From IMG/VR virus record IMGVR_UViG_3300034200_000513, positions 1 through 52,324 of that record: a stretch of DNA of 52,324 bases; one strand, 5' to 3'. Positions 7,444-14,950 of the stretch are shown here, one piece after another (the stretch's first letter is position 1; the number at the start of each line of letters is the position of its first letter). The notes beneath the pieces were generated by a model, which searched no databases, was not told the origin of the DNA, and saw only the letters and a list, made by a program, of their open reading frames with translations. A program made the position numbers and the translations under genes. The DNA comes from a virus.

Positions 7444-8028
7444 TTACGCGATTTGATTAAATGTTGGTAGTTGTCTGTAAAATTCTTCGTATTTCATATG
7501 TTTAAAATTTGGGTAAATCCATTCTGGGTTAAAGAAATCATCTGTGATTACTCGATAAAATTTTACCCTCCAGTTTTGTTTTATCACTTGTTCTGTTTGT
7601 CTTTGCCAATTTCCGTAATACGTAGCAGTGTCTGAACTTTTTCTATAGTTGGTAGTATCGGCATACACATTGTTCAATAATCCGTTCATACCTACAAAGT
7701 CAAACCCGAAGATATAAACTTCAGTAGCTCCGTTTTTTATAGCAAGATCCAGTGCAGTAGGTCCAGAACTCCATCCTAAACTTGGATTGAAATACTTGAA
7801 TCCCGTAAAACTTCTGTACTTTTGATTAGGATTAGTCCACACTTCATGTGTTAATTGATATCCAGATTTTTCTATTTCTACAACCATTTTTGGATCTACA
7901 GCTATCAAATAATCAGGTTCAAACTCTCTATAAAGAGCATTACAGCCATACACTTTGCCGTATCTTTTAAGTTGATTTAATTTTAAATTCAGTCGACTAC
8001 GACCGTTGCCGAGCACAAAACATCGCAT
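7444..8028 (-). CDS. Rossmann-like protein resembling sugar/sialyl transferases
   Basis: This 194-residue protein starts MRCFVLGNGRSRLNL, a Gly-rich loop of a Rossmann-like fold, followed by GKVYGCNALYREFEPDYLIA with VDPKMVVEI, then SSGPTALDLAIKNGATEVYI and FGFDF. This order (VLGNGxS, N-x-hydrophobic, DYLIAVD, SGPTAL, FGFDF) recalls the DUF115 and GT42-type sialyltransferase-like folds. It has homolog-like text in marine phage genomes, where it is usually unnamed. Transferase activity is not proven by any catalytic residue I can assign. AAAAGG precedes the ATG. Its place between gp20 and the core genes means it is made with the head proteins; it may modify a virion protein or surface glycan. 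Confidence 0.6.
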   Translation of the reverse strand: MRCFVLGNGRSRLNLKLNQLKRYGKVYGCNALYREFEPDYLIAVDPKMVVEIEKSGYQLTHEVWTNPNQKYRSFTGFKYFNPSLGWSSGPTALDLAIKNGATEVYIFGFDFVGMNGLLNNVYADTTNYRKSSDTATYYGNWQRQTEQVIKQNWRVKFYRVITDDFFNPEWIYPNFKHMKYEEFYRQLPTFNQIA

Positions 8029-8048
8029 ACTAATCCTTTTATGATTAA

Positions 8049-8288
8049 TTATACTGGAGGTGCTGGTGGAGTGAAATACATTGATTGTATTAGTTCTAAT
8101 TCTCTCTCTTGTTCAAGCAAATGTGCTTCGCTAGCTTTACGAAGTTCATTTATTTGTCTTAAAGTTAGTCGTGTTTTACGTGTATCTGACCGTTCTAACT
8201 GTGTAGAATCTTTTTCGGGATTGTATTTTAGATCCATGGCTACTGCCCTAGTATCTTTATCTGCATAAAATAATTCACGTAATATCAT
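8049..8288 (-). CDS. Small conserved protein downstream of gp20
   Basis: This 79-residue protein begins MILRELFYADKDT and has the charged helical core DTRKTRLTLRQINELRKASE and a Pro-ending tail. Small proteins with the same RLTLrqIN-RKA core follow gp20 in marine T4-like phages; their function is not known, though head-core association is plausible by position. No ribosome-binding sequence precedes the ATG at 8288. The gp20 stop is eight bases upstream, so translation is probably coupled to gp20. Confidence 0.7.
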   Translation of the reverse strand: MILRELFYADKDTRAVAMDLKYNPEKDSTQLERSDTRKTRLTLRQINELRKASEAHLLEQERELELIQSMYFTPPAPPV

Positions 8289-8293
8289 ATTAA

Positions 8294-8301
8294 TATTTAT
8301 A
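8294..8301 (-). promoter_or_regulatory. TATAAATA octamer overlapping the gp20 stop
   Basis: The minus strand carries a perfect late-promoter octamer whose end is only five bases from the ATG at 8288. A transcript from it would start at or inside the start codon, so it would be leaderless. It may equally be a chance match in AT-rich DNA. Confidence 0.25.
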
Positions 8302-10018
8302 CTGGAGGAGCAGCAGGAGCGGCACCGCCTACTGGACTTGCTCCTGCTCCTTCAGGTGCAGCTTCTCCGCCAGGTGGAGGAGGTACTGCTGCATCAGAAG
8401 CTATGCCTAAATCACTGCTTATACCGGCTTGACTTATGCCTGCGCCGCGTAATTCTGCGCCGCTTTCTGAAGCTTGTGTTTCTGCTTTACCATTTTCTTC
8501 TCTCCATAGGCGTTCGTTTTCTGCTATTTCTTCTTCAGACAACCCTAAGAATCTTTTCATAGCAAAACGTTTGCTAATAGTCGGTATTTGAGAAAGTGTT
8601 TGATATGTTGGAGCTCGTGCAGTGTCTAATTCGCTTTGTCTAGTTGCTGCAAAATTTTGTGGAGGATTAAATTTAAGTTCAAACAGACTGTTGTCAATAT
8701 TAAGTCCTCGGTCATTTAGATAAAGTTTAAATTCTTTATCAAAAACTTCTTGCATTAGACTTTGAAGTCTTTCGCAATAGTTGTTGAATCGCAGTTCTTG
8801 AATATATGCAGTACCTACTCTGCCATCATTGTACTGGCTTTGACTATCGTCTGCTCCGGTAGGCAGGTAACTACTAGGAATACGTAATCCTCGAAATAAT
8901 TTATTTGTAAAATATTTTAAATCGTCTATTTCGCCTAAATTTGTTCCGCCGGGCAAAGTTTCTACTTTACTTCCACGACCTTCTGCGGTTTGTGGAAAGA
9001 AGTAATCTTCATTGATTGATAAAGGATTATAGGCTGAGTCAATAACATTAGTACCGCCACCAACAGCAGAAGGAATTCTTCTTTGATGTATTTCATTTTT
9101 CACTCGCTCCACAAAACTCATAGCCAAGTGACTGGGCATGTTTCCTACATCAATGTAGAATATTCTACGCTCAGGGGCACGTTGAATACGATAGATAATA
9201 ATAGCATCTTCTAATAATTCTTTCTGTTTGTAAACTTTAAAAACAGATTCTAACAGACTATTGCCGAACGGATAATTGTTATCCAATCCTTCGCTTAAAC
9301 TTAGATGAATTACGTGTTTTGCATCAACTGCAAGTTCGTTTTCGTTATTTTGAAATCGTGTGCCTGGACTAATTGGATAAGCACTAGCCTGGCCTCTTGC
9401 TGCTGCACCTCCTGCTATATATGCAGTACCTCTGTTATTTGTATTAACAGTGTTAGGATTAATAGTGGTTACAGTTAGCTCTTGAAAATTAGGATTTAAA
9501 TCTCTAATTACATACTGTTCAGGCTTTTTGCCTTCGCTTTCGTTAACAATTATTTTGGTTAGCTTGCCTGGATCGATGTGAAACCATTTTTTAGTTTCAG
9601 GATCACGAACAAATATACTATCGCCATATTTGAATACGTTTCTAACAATTCTGAAAATTCTAGTTTCAAAATTTTGCAGTTTGCACCACTGTTGTAAGTA
9701 TTCGCGTAGTACAGTAACTTCTGAATTAGTGGCTTTGGATCTAAAAAATAGTGTAAATGGTGTATTATTTTGTTTATTAGTCTGACTGCAAAATTCTGCT
9801 AGTATGTCCAATGCGGCATTGACTTCACTGTCCATATCCATGGTATCATATTGTAGATATCGTTCTACTCTATTAGGTGCGCCAGTATATACATCTGGTA
9901 AAAAAGAACTATAATTGGTTCTCGCTGGGCCTGCTCGACCAGCAGAACTACCTACAGGACTGTACACAGCAGGTTGTCCGCCAACATTAACAGGTGTAAA
10001 ATATTTTTTCCAGCTCAT
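8297..10018 (-). CDS. 20: Portal vertex protein
   Basis: gp20 forms the dodecameric head portal for DNA packaging and tail joining. T4-like signatures are RVERYLQYDTMDMDSEVNAA, LDILAEFCSQ, FKYGDSIFVRDPE, NYPFGNSLLESVFKVYKQKE, APERRIFYIDVGNMPSHLA and LPGGTNLGEIDDLKYFTNKL. It has 573 residues against 524 in T4. The extra length is mostly at the C-terminus, which ends in a Pro/Ala/Gly-rich tail. Its ATG overlaps the stop of the tape-measure gene by one base (TAATG), so the two are coupled. The core of the head operon follows it, as in T4. Confidence 0.96.
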   Translation of the reverse strand: MSWKKYFTPVNVGGQPAVYSPVGSSAGRAGPARTNYSSFLPDVYTGAPNRVERYLQYDTMDMDSEVNAALDILAEFCSQTNKQNNTPFTLFFRSKATNSEVTVLREYLQQWCKLQNFETRIFRIVRNVFKYGDSIFVRDPETKKWFHIDPGKLTKIIVNESEGKKPEQYVIRDLNPNFQELTVTTINPNTVNTNNRGTAYIAGGAAARGQASAYPISPGTRFQNNENELAVDAKHVIHLSLSEGLDNNYPFGNSLLESVFKVYKQKELLEDAIIIYRIQRAPERRIFYIDVGNMPSHLAMSFVERVKNEIHQRRIPSAVGGGTNVIDSAYNPLSINEDYFFPQTAEGRGSKVETLPGGTNLGEIDDLKYFTNKLFRGLRIPSSYLPTGADDSQSQYNDGRVGTAYIQELRFNNYCERLQSLMQEVFDKEFKLYLNDRGLNIDNSLFELKFNPPQNFAATRQSELDTARAPTYQTLSQIPTISKRFAMKRFLGLSEEEIAENERLWREENGKAETQASESGAELRGAGISQAGISSDLGIASDAAVPPPPGGEAAPEGAGASPVGGAAPAAPPV

Positions 10019-12405
10019 TATGTTCTCTCGTATACATTACCACTACCACTTGATTTAGTGGCTCTAATTTGCTTACCGCCAATATCAACTTGTACATCAA
10101 CTAGTGTAGTCATTGTAGTATTTAAGCGTTCTAGACGGTCAACGACATCGTTTAGGGATACACTAGGACCTCCTTTTGTTATCTGTTCCATAGCAGATGG
10201 GACCCCTTGTTCTAATGTTTGCTGTGCTTTTGGTATCAAACTAGATACTGAAGAAGAAAATTTATCGCTCATAGGCATAGACAAATTTGAAAGTTTGCTA
10301 CCTAAACTATTGAATGCTTCTGTTTCTTTTGGATTTAAAACTCTTTCGCCTTTATGAATAAATGCTAGCAAATCTTCTGGTTCTGCAGGTTTTCCTGTTT
10401 TACCAAATGTTCCAAATTCTCTTGTCCCTAGCCCAGTGACACCTTTGAGAATATTAAGTTGATCAACACCTATAGTTTGAACACCGGTTATGCTTTGGAT
10501 CTGATTCATGATGCCGCCGCCTTCTTCGGATTGTGTTCTTTGTTCAATCCTGTCATCTCTTCGGCGTTGCCATTCAGGTTTGTTCATTCTTTCACGCTCT
10601 TTTTGAACATCTGCTTCTTTAGCTTTTAATGATTCTATTACAATTTTGTCTAGTGCTTGCGGCCCTTTCGCAACCATTTCTTTAATTACTTGTTCTTGGC
10701 TAATGCCTCTTTCTTTAGCTTCCTTCATAATAGTTTCGTTTAGTTTAGCGTTTTTATCTAAGCTAGTTATAAATGCTATTAACTCAGGACTTTTGCCTGT
10801 CAATCCGGTTCCTTGTTCTTTACTTAATTTTAATCCTTCTTCGACTGCTTTCATTTTATCTTTTAACTTAGGCGAAGTATCTGCTATAGTGCCTATTAAT
10901 TTGCTAAACGCTGCATCAGTTGCTTTTTGTGTTTCTTCTCGAATATTGTTACTTTTACCTTTAGCAGCATCTAAATTTTGATAGAATTCATTTAATGCTC
11001 TTCCTAAAGGACTAGCTGGTGCCACTTGTTGCAAGATACCTTGTCTAATTCCGGCACTAGCATCTTTAGTTGCATTTTCAATTCCTGTTAATGCTTTAGT
11101 TGCTCCATCGCTCTTTTCTTGTTCTATTTTTGCACCTTGTCTTCTTAGCTCTAATGCCTTAGACAATCCTTCTTCTGTTTGAAGATTTAATTTATTAGCT
11201 TTAGCAATTTCTTGAAGTTGAGTACTAAAACCTCGAGTCTGAGTCTGCATATCAACAAAATCTTTTTCTCCTTGACGTGCTAACTGTCTATTTGTATTAG
11301 ATTGCTGTTGTAAAGCAGCAAGTGCAGCAGCTCTTTCAGTTAATTCTCTTGCCCTGACGTCATCACCTTTTTTAGCTGCTTCAGCAGCTTCATATAAAGC
11401 TTTTTGTGCAGCAGGACCAATAGCATTAAATTTGCCAATCATATCCTCTGTAGGTCTGCCCATGGCAAAAATTTGCTCGGATAACATTTGGAAATCAGTG
11501 CCACCTTGCTGTGCTGCTGTCTGCATGGCATTGAATCCTTGTTGCACATTCTTGCCGCCTCTCGCAATTTCATCTGCTAGTGCAGCTTGTACTTGGCCAT
11601 TTTCCTGCTGCTTTCTCATTAAATCTTCTTGTTCTTTACGACTATTACCGGTAAGTTTAGCCATTAAATCCATTTCTTTACCAAGCTTTTCAACTTGTTC
11701 AATGGCTACTTTTCTCGAATCAGCTTCATTTAATCCTTGTCGTCTTTGCTGGGTTATTGTGGTTGATAATAAACTGTTTAAATCTTCAGTAGTAAATCCT
11801 AGACCAGTCATTCGATCAACTAATCCTGAATCGTCAAACATTGCTTGGCTAGCTTTAGTAAATTCTTTAGCTCCTTGAGCAACTCCTCCTGGTAATGTAG
11901 CAAATGCTTTGTTATTAGTTTGCATTAATTCTGTAAATTCACGCATACCTAATCTAGTACCAGCAGCGGCCATACCTAAATCTACTAGACTGTTATTAAA
12001 GTTCATACCGCCTTTGCTTAACAATCTAAAAGCATCTAAGTTTTCTTCGTAAAATTGTGAACCTTTGGCTAGTAAACCTGAAAATTTACCTATAGTGTCG
12101 CCGAATAGAAACCCTGCACCTCTTGCGTTATCCCCTACAATATTAAAGGCTTCGCTGACACGCATACCTCCTTTGCTCAAATGAGCAAAGGTGTCAGTAG
12201 TAGCTCCTATGCCAAATTTAGCCAGGCCTGCGAACTGATCTTTAACTCCAGTTAGAACTTGATCGAACGTCGATCCGCCGCCTCCTCCGGTACCTCCTCC
12301 ACTTCCCCCAGCACCCCCTCCGCCGAAACCACTGCTGCTTCGAGAATGTTGTTTAAGAGCTTCGGCAAAGGCCTCTTTAAGATCTTGTTTTGTTAAATCG
12401 GGCAT
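10018..12405 (-). CDS. Tail tape-measure-like protein (gp29 role)
   Basis: This 795-residue protein begins with a hydrophilic Gly-rich linker (residues 18-45). It then has hydrophobic helices around 55-150 (GAGFLFGDTIGKFSGLLAKG), long Gln/Lys/Glu-rich helical stretches (240-620) and a C-terminal LLAFIHKGERVLNPKETEAF. That last motif is the 'ihkGErVl' element common near the end of phage tape-measure proteins. Tape-measure proteins set tail length and are ejected with DNA. T4 gp29 has 590 residues. Supporting context is the divergent gp26 gene with a frameshifted extension next to it, recalling the tail-assembly-chaperone/tape-measure pairing. AGGA precedes the ATG at 12405. A baseplate-hub or ejected-protein role is the main alternative. 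Confidence 0.7.
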   Translation of the reverse strand: MPDLTKQDLKEAFAEALKQHSRSSSGFGGGGAGGSGGGTGGGGGSTFDQVLTGVKDQFAGLAKFGIGATTDTFAHLSKGGMRVSEAFNIVGDNARGAGFLFGDTIGKFSGLLAKGSQFYEENLDAFRLLSKGGMNFNNSLVDLGMAAAGTRLGMREFTELMQTNNKAFATLPGGVAQGAKEFTKASQAMFDDSGLVDRMTGLGFTTEDLNSLLSTTITQQRRQGLNEADSRKVAIEQVEKLGKEMDLMAKLTGNSRKEQEDLMRKQQENGQVQAALADEIARGGKNVQQGFNAMQTAAQQGGTDFQMLSEQIFAMGRPTEDMIGKFNAIGPAAQKALYEAAEAAKKGDDVRARELTERAAALAALQQQSNTNRQLARQGEKDFVDMQTQTRGFSTQLQEIAKANKLNLQTEEGLSKALELRRQGAKIEQEKSDGATKALTGIENATKDASAGIRQGILQQVAPASPLGRALNEFYQNLDAAKGKSNNIREETQKATDAAFSKLIGTIADTSPKLKDKMKAVEEGLKLSKEQGTGLTGKSPELIAFITSLDKNAKLNETIMKEAKERGISQEQVIKEMVAKGPQALDKIVIESLKAKEADVQKERERMNKPEWQRRRDDRIEQRTQSEEGGGIMNQIQSITGVQTIGVDQLNILKGVTGLGTREFGTFGKTGKPAEPEDLLAFIHKGERVLNPKETEAFNSLGSKLSNLSMPMSDKFSSSVSSLIPKAQQTLEQGVPSAMEQITKGGPSVSLNDVVDRLERLNTTMTTLVDVQVDIGGKQIRATKSSGSGNVYERT

Positions 12406-12427
12406 TATTTTTTTCCTGAAATATACG

Positions 12428-12456
12428 TAGATAAATACTAATATAATATTTATCTA
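12428..12456. promoter_or_regulatory. Palindromic divergent pair of late promoters
   Basis: TAGATAAATA (12428-12437) and its exact inverse TATTTATCTA (12447-12456) flank a nine-base spacer. Each arm contains GATAAATA, a good NATAAATA late-promoter octamer. The left arm would fire rightward into gp26 (ATG 12465) and the right arm leftward into the tape-measure gene (ATG 12405). Each octamer lies over the other's expected start site, so the two could compete. Confidence 0.7.
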
Positions 12457-12464
12457 AGGTAAAA

Positions 12465-13292
12465 ATGACCAATCCGCTACAAAAATATTTTAGACAACCT
12501 AAAGTTTACATAACTTTGCCCAGCAAAGGCATGTATTATCCCGAAGGCGCACTAACTGGCGATCCTAATAATTTTCCAATTTTAGCTATGACTGGTATGG
12601 ATGAAATTATTATGAAAACTCCAGATGCACTTTTAAACGGCGAAGCCACAGTTAAAGTAATCGAAAGTTGTTGTCCTTATATTAAGGATGCATGGAGCAT
12701 TCCTAATATAGATATAGATGCTATATTAGTAGGAATTCGTATTGCTACATATGGGGATATACTAACTTTAGACAATATTTGTCCGTCTTGTAGCACAGAA
12801 AATTCCTATGAAGTAGATTTAAAAACTATTACAGACCATTTAAGTCAGTGTCAATTTAGTCATAGCATGGCTATTGATCCTATTTCAATTAATTTTAGAC
12901 CGCTAACTTATCGAGAATTCACTGAAGAAAATTTAAAAAGTTTTTATCTTAGACGGCAAGTATTTCAATCATCAGAAATAGACGATCAAGAAGCTCAACA
13001 AAAAGTTCTAGAAGATGCTTATGCAAAGTTAGCTGAAATGAAAGCTGATCTAGTAATTAAAAGAATAGACAGCGTTCAAACTATTGAAAATACAGTAGAG
13101 GATGCTAATTTTATTTCAGAATGGATTCAAAATTCTGATAGAGAAATTTTTGATTTAATCACTAAATTTTTAGATAACAGTCAAGAGACTTGGAATATTC
13201 CAAAATTTCAAGCAAAATGTACTAACTGCGATCACGTGGATCAAATATCAATTAACTTGGATCAATCAAGTTTTTTCGTAGCAGCCTCGTAA
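12465..13292 (+). CDS. 26: Baseplate hub assembly protein, gp26-type (zero-frame product)
   Basis: This 275-residue protein begins QKYFRQPKVYITLPSKGMYY, the 'lPSkG.yYp' opening of the T4 baseplate protein family that includes gp26. Two CxxC pairs, Cys106/Cys109 (CPSC) and Cys252/Cys255 (CTNC), could form a split zinc site. FRPLTYREFTEENLKSFYLR and LVIKRIDSVQTIENT are helical. gp26 acts in baseplate hub assembly. AAGG stands five bases before the ATG, behind a late promoter. T UUU UUC at 13271-13277, four codons before the stop, allows a -1 shift into the next frame, so a second, longer product is likely. T4 gp26 is shorter (208). Confidence 0.8.
   Translation: MTNPLQKYFRQPKVYITLPSKGMYYPEGALTGDPNNFPILAMTGMDEIIMKTPDALLNGEATVKVIESCCPYIKDAWSIPNIDIDAILVGIRIATYGDILTLDNICPSCSTENSYEVDLKTITDHLSQCQFSHSMAIDPISINFRPLTYREFTEENLKSFYLRRQVFQSSEIDDQEAQQKVLEDAYAKLAEMKADLVIKRIDSVQTIENTVEDANFISEWIQNSDREIFDLITKFLDNSQETWNIPKFQAKCTNCDHVDQISINLDQSSFFVAAS
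13271..13277 (+). promoter_or_regulatory. Candidate -1 ribosomal frameshift site T TTT TTC
   Basis: Read in the gp26 frame the bases fall as (AG)T TTT TTC, a canonical X XXY YYZ heptamer. A -1 shift avoids the stop at 13290-13292 and enters a frame open for 77 codons. There is a weak GGA ten bases upstream; downstream I see only a four-pair stem (TGTC/GACA), so stimulatory elements are not obvious. Confidence 0.6.
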
Positions 13293-13510
13293 CACTGTCT
13301 AATTCTGACATCGAAACAAGAATTCAATCGCTTGAATTATATGCCAAGCAGATTAAAGAAGATATATTTAGAATTAGTTGGTATATGCGAGGCGGTGTAA
13401 GCAGCTATGATCTATTTCAAGTGTATAGTTCTGAAGATAGAACTATTATGAATAAAATAATCGAAGAAAATATTGAAACTACAAAGAAAGCACAGATGCC
13501 GTTGCTTTAA
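13277..13510 (+). CDS. gp51-like tail-assembly extension, reached by -1 frameshift
   Basis: This frame encodes 77 residues: a coiled N-terminus (SNSDIETRIQSLELYAKQIK) followed by ISWYMRGGVSSYDLF and a C-terminal helix ending KKAQMPLL. Short proteins with this 'WymRGg...IeeNie.tkK...LL' pattern sit beside gp26 in other T4-like phages and are likely hub or tail assembly factors. There is no ATG, GTG or TTG in this frame before the Met inside WYMRGG. So it is best explained as the tail of a gp26 fusion of 348 residues made by the slip at 13271-13277. CTG at 13295 is a weaker possible start. Its stop overlaps the stop of the convergent gene at 13507. Confidence 0.7.
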   Translation, partial: RSSLVTLSNSDIETRIQSLELYAKQIKEDIFRISWYMRGGVSSYDLFQVYSSEDRTIMNKIIEENIETTKKAQMPLL

Positions 13511-14493
13511 AGCCCTTGAGCTTGCAATGCTGCTTTCAATTCAGGATCAGTAGTATACTGACTATATCTTCCTTGCTCTCCGCTAGGAGCAGGTTGATCT
13601 GATTTTCGTCTAGGATCTGCAGGGGTTTGTTTTCCAGGAGCAGGTTGGCCTCCTTGGCCTTGATTAGGTTTAGCATCTGCTGGTTTACCTTTGCCCATAG
13701 CTTCATCTATAGTTTTAGAAATGCCGTCTTTTAATTTATTCCAATACTTGGCCGCTACACTTCCAGGATCATCTAAGCTCATACCTGCTACTTTATAAGC
13801 TAGTACATTTCCTATAGTTTCTCTAACATCTGGACGATTCAGATACTGTTGCACTGCAATTAAAACAACTTCACTAGCCAGAATTCCTGCTATAGCTGCT
13901 CCGCCTGCGAATCCGCCAGTGCCTATAGTGGCTCCTAAACCTAAAGCACGAAACAACCATTTTAATCCTACAATGCTTCTTACTATAGAAGTAATTAATC
14001 CACTGGCTGTGATCTGTACAGCTAACACACTGATCAGATTGCCCTGAGTATCAAAGTAATCTTGATCCTTGGGTAGATTATTTGTTTCATAGTATTCATC
14101 TAATCCAGATATATTTGTCCAGTAATCGATGACCATTTCGCTATAACCAAAAATCTTTAATATCTTAAGAAATCCGCCTATACGTTTTGCTGCACTCTTC
14201 TCGCCCAATGCACGCCATGACGGGTCATTGCGATCTTTTAGATATTTTAGTAATTTCCTAACACTCTTTTTACCAACAATTTTAGTTGTTTGAGCAGTTG
14301 CTTGTCCAGGTGTCTTAGGAACTTTTTTGAATATTGCTGGACGCTTAATCATATCGTCCATAGCAGCTTTTTGCGAATTATAACTGCCTACTCTACGACC
14401 ATCAGGCATTTGAACACTGAACTTTCCAGTGCTAGAATCTTTAACAACTTTAGGTCTAGTGTCAGCTTCCGCGATTATTTCAAATATATTCAT
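13507..14493 (-). CDS. Hydrophobic virion-associated protein, unknown function
   Basis: This 328-residue protein begins MNIFEIIAEAD, an opening seen in several phage internal structural proteins. Residues about 12-45 form a small domain (TGKFSVQMPDGRRVGSYNSQ). Residues about 75-95 are basic, and 155-225 contain two or three long hydrophobic Gly/Ala/Ile-rich segments (LISVLAVQITASGLITSIVR; GGFAGGAAIAGILASEVVLI). The C-terminal 90 residues are Pro/Gln/Lys-rich and disordered. This could be a membrane-active protein injected with DNA, a fibre-base protein or a holin-like factor; I cannot decide. A late promoter precedes it, so it is probably a late virion product. It is convergent with the gp26 extension. 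Confidence 0.72.
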   Translation of the reverse strand: MNIFEIIAEADTRPKVVKDSSTGKFSVQMPDGRRVGSYNSQKAAMDDMIKRPAIFKKVPKTPGQATAQTTKIVGKKSVRKLLKYLKDRNDPSWRALGEKSAAKRIGGFLKILKIFGYSEMVIDYWTNISGLDEYYETNNLPKDQDYFDTQGNLISVLAVQITASGLITSIVRSIVGLKWLFRALGLGATIGTGGFAGGAAIAGILASEVVLIAVQQYLNRPDVRETIGNVLAYKVAGMSLDDPGSVAAKYWNKLKDGISKTIDEAMGKGKPADAKPNQGQGGQPAPGKQTPADPRRKSDQPAPSGEQGRYSQYTTDPELKAALQAQGL

Positions 14494-14514
14494 AGCATAC
14501 TCAGAATGATATTT

Positions 14515-14522
14515 TATTTATT
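14515..14522 (-). promoter_or_regulatory. Late promoter AATAAATA
   Basis: The minus strand has AATAAATA about 21 bases before the ATG at 14493, matching the NATAAATA late consensus. It lies just after a seven-pair hairpin, the same hairpin-then-late-promoter order as after gp23. Confidence 0.55.
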
Positions 14523-14525
14523 AAA

Positions 14526-14542
14526 GATGAACTACGTTCATC
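14526..14542 (-). terminator. Hairpin, possible weak terminator
   Basis: On the minus strand GATGAAC pairs with GTTCATC over a three-base loop, followed by TTTAAT. The seven-pair stem is perfect but the U-run is short. It could end transcripts that pass through the non-coding block at 14624-14945. Confidence 0.4.
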
Positions 14543-14623
14543 TGTTCTTCGCTTACGCTCGAACATATTGTTTTTCTTTAAATGCGAAGCACTTAAGATA
14601 TTATCTAGATTGTTCAGTCATAC

Positions 14624-14945
14624 TTAGCCCGTTGCCGGGCTAAAAAATAACATTATCTGAGTTGCACAATATCATTTAGCATTACAGCATTACAGAGGCG
14701 GTCGTCCGGTACCTCGAGCTGCGTCTTTATACGACGGCGGCATACAAATATATGCTAACATACTTGTATACGTGCAGGTTTTCCCTGCTCATTTCGCCTT
14801 TTTATCCTTTTCAAACAATCAAATCGCAGGTCTTAGTAGCGATCTTCATCCCGAAGGGTAGTGATTGAGCACTCTTAACGGCAAGAGATTTCCATCCCTG
14901 TGACCCGAGGTCCAGGTATCCGGGCACACGAAATTAGCCTGTGCC
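14624..14945. ncRNA. Hairpin-rich non-coding block, candidate structured RNA
   Basis: Between the nuclease stop (14951) and the gene at 14493 no convincing gene is visible. GC is about 50-55 percent in sampled 60-base stretches (14701-14760, 14881-14940), above the AT-rich surroundings. Perfect or near-perfect stems follow one another: 14624-14643 (8 pairs), 14742-14769 (11 pairs with a two-base bulge), 14774-14788 (GCAGG/CCTGC), 14823-14843 (ATCGC/GCGAT), 14850-14858, 14872-14887 (CTCTT/AAGAG), 14897-14916 (8 pairs with one bulge) and 14923-14945 (GGCACA/TGTGCC). CATTACAG is directly repeated at 14680-14695. It is most likely transcribed on the minus strand as the 3' part of the gp55-nuclease operon. 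No tRNA, tmRNA, RNase P or intron core could be recognised, so its class is unknown. Confidence 0.5.
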
Positions 14946-14950
14946 AGCTG

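Noticed and set aside
14290-14643. Plus-strand 117-residue frame into the non-coding block
   Set aside because: Half of it is antisense to the hydrophobic protein gene; it has no Shine-Dalgarno and no recognisable motif.
14624-14643. Eight-pair hairpin TTAGCCCG/CGGGCTAA as a terminator
   Set aside because: On the plus strand it is followed by A residues and on the minus strand the U-run precedes it, so neither orientation gives a normal terminator.
14640-14950. tRNA, tmRNA, RNase P or group I/II intron in the structured block
   Set aside because: No T-arm GTTCRA pattern, no tag reading frame with tRNA-like ends, no RNase P core and no intron domain V or P7 core could be found by eye.
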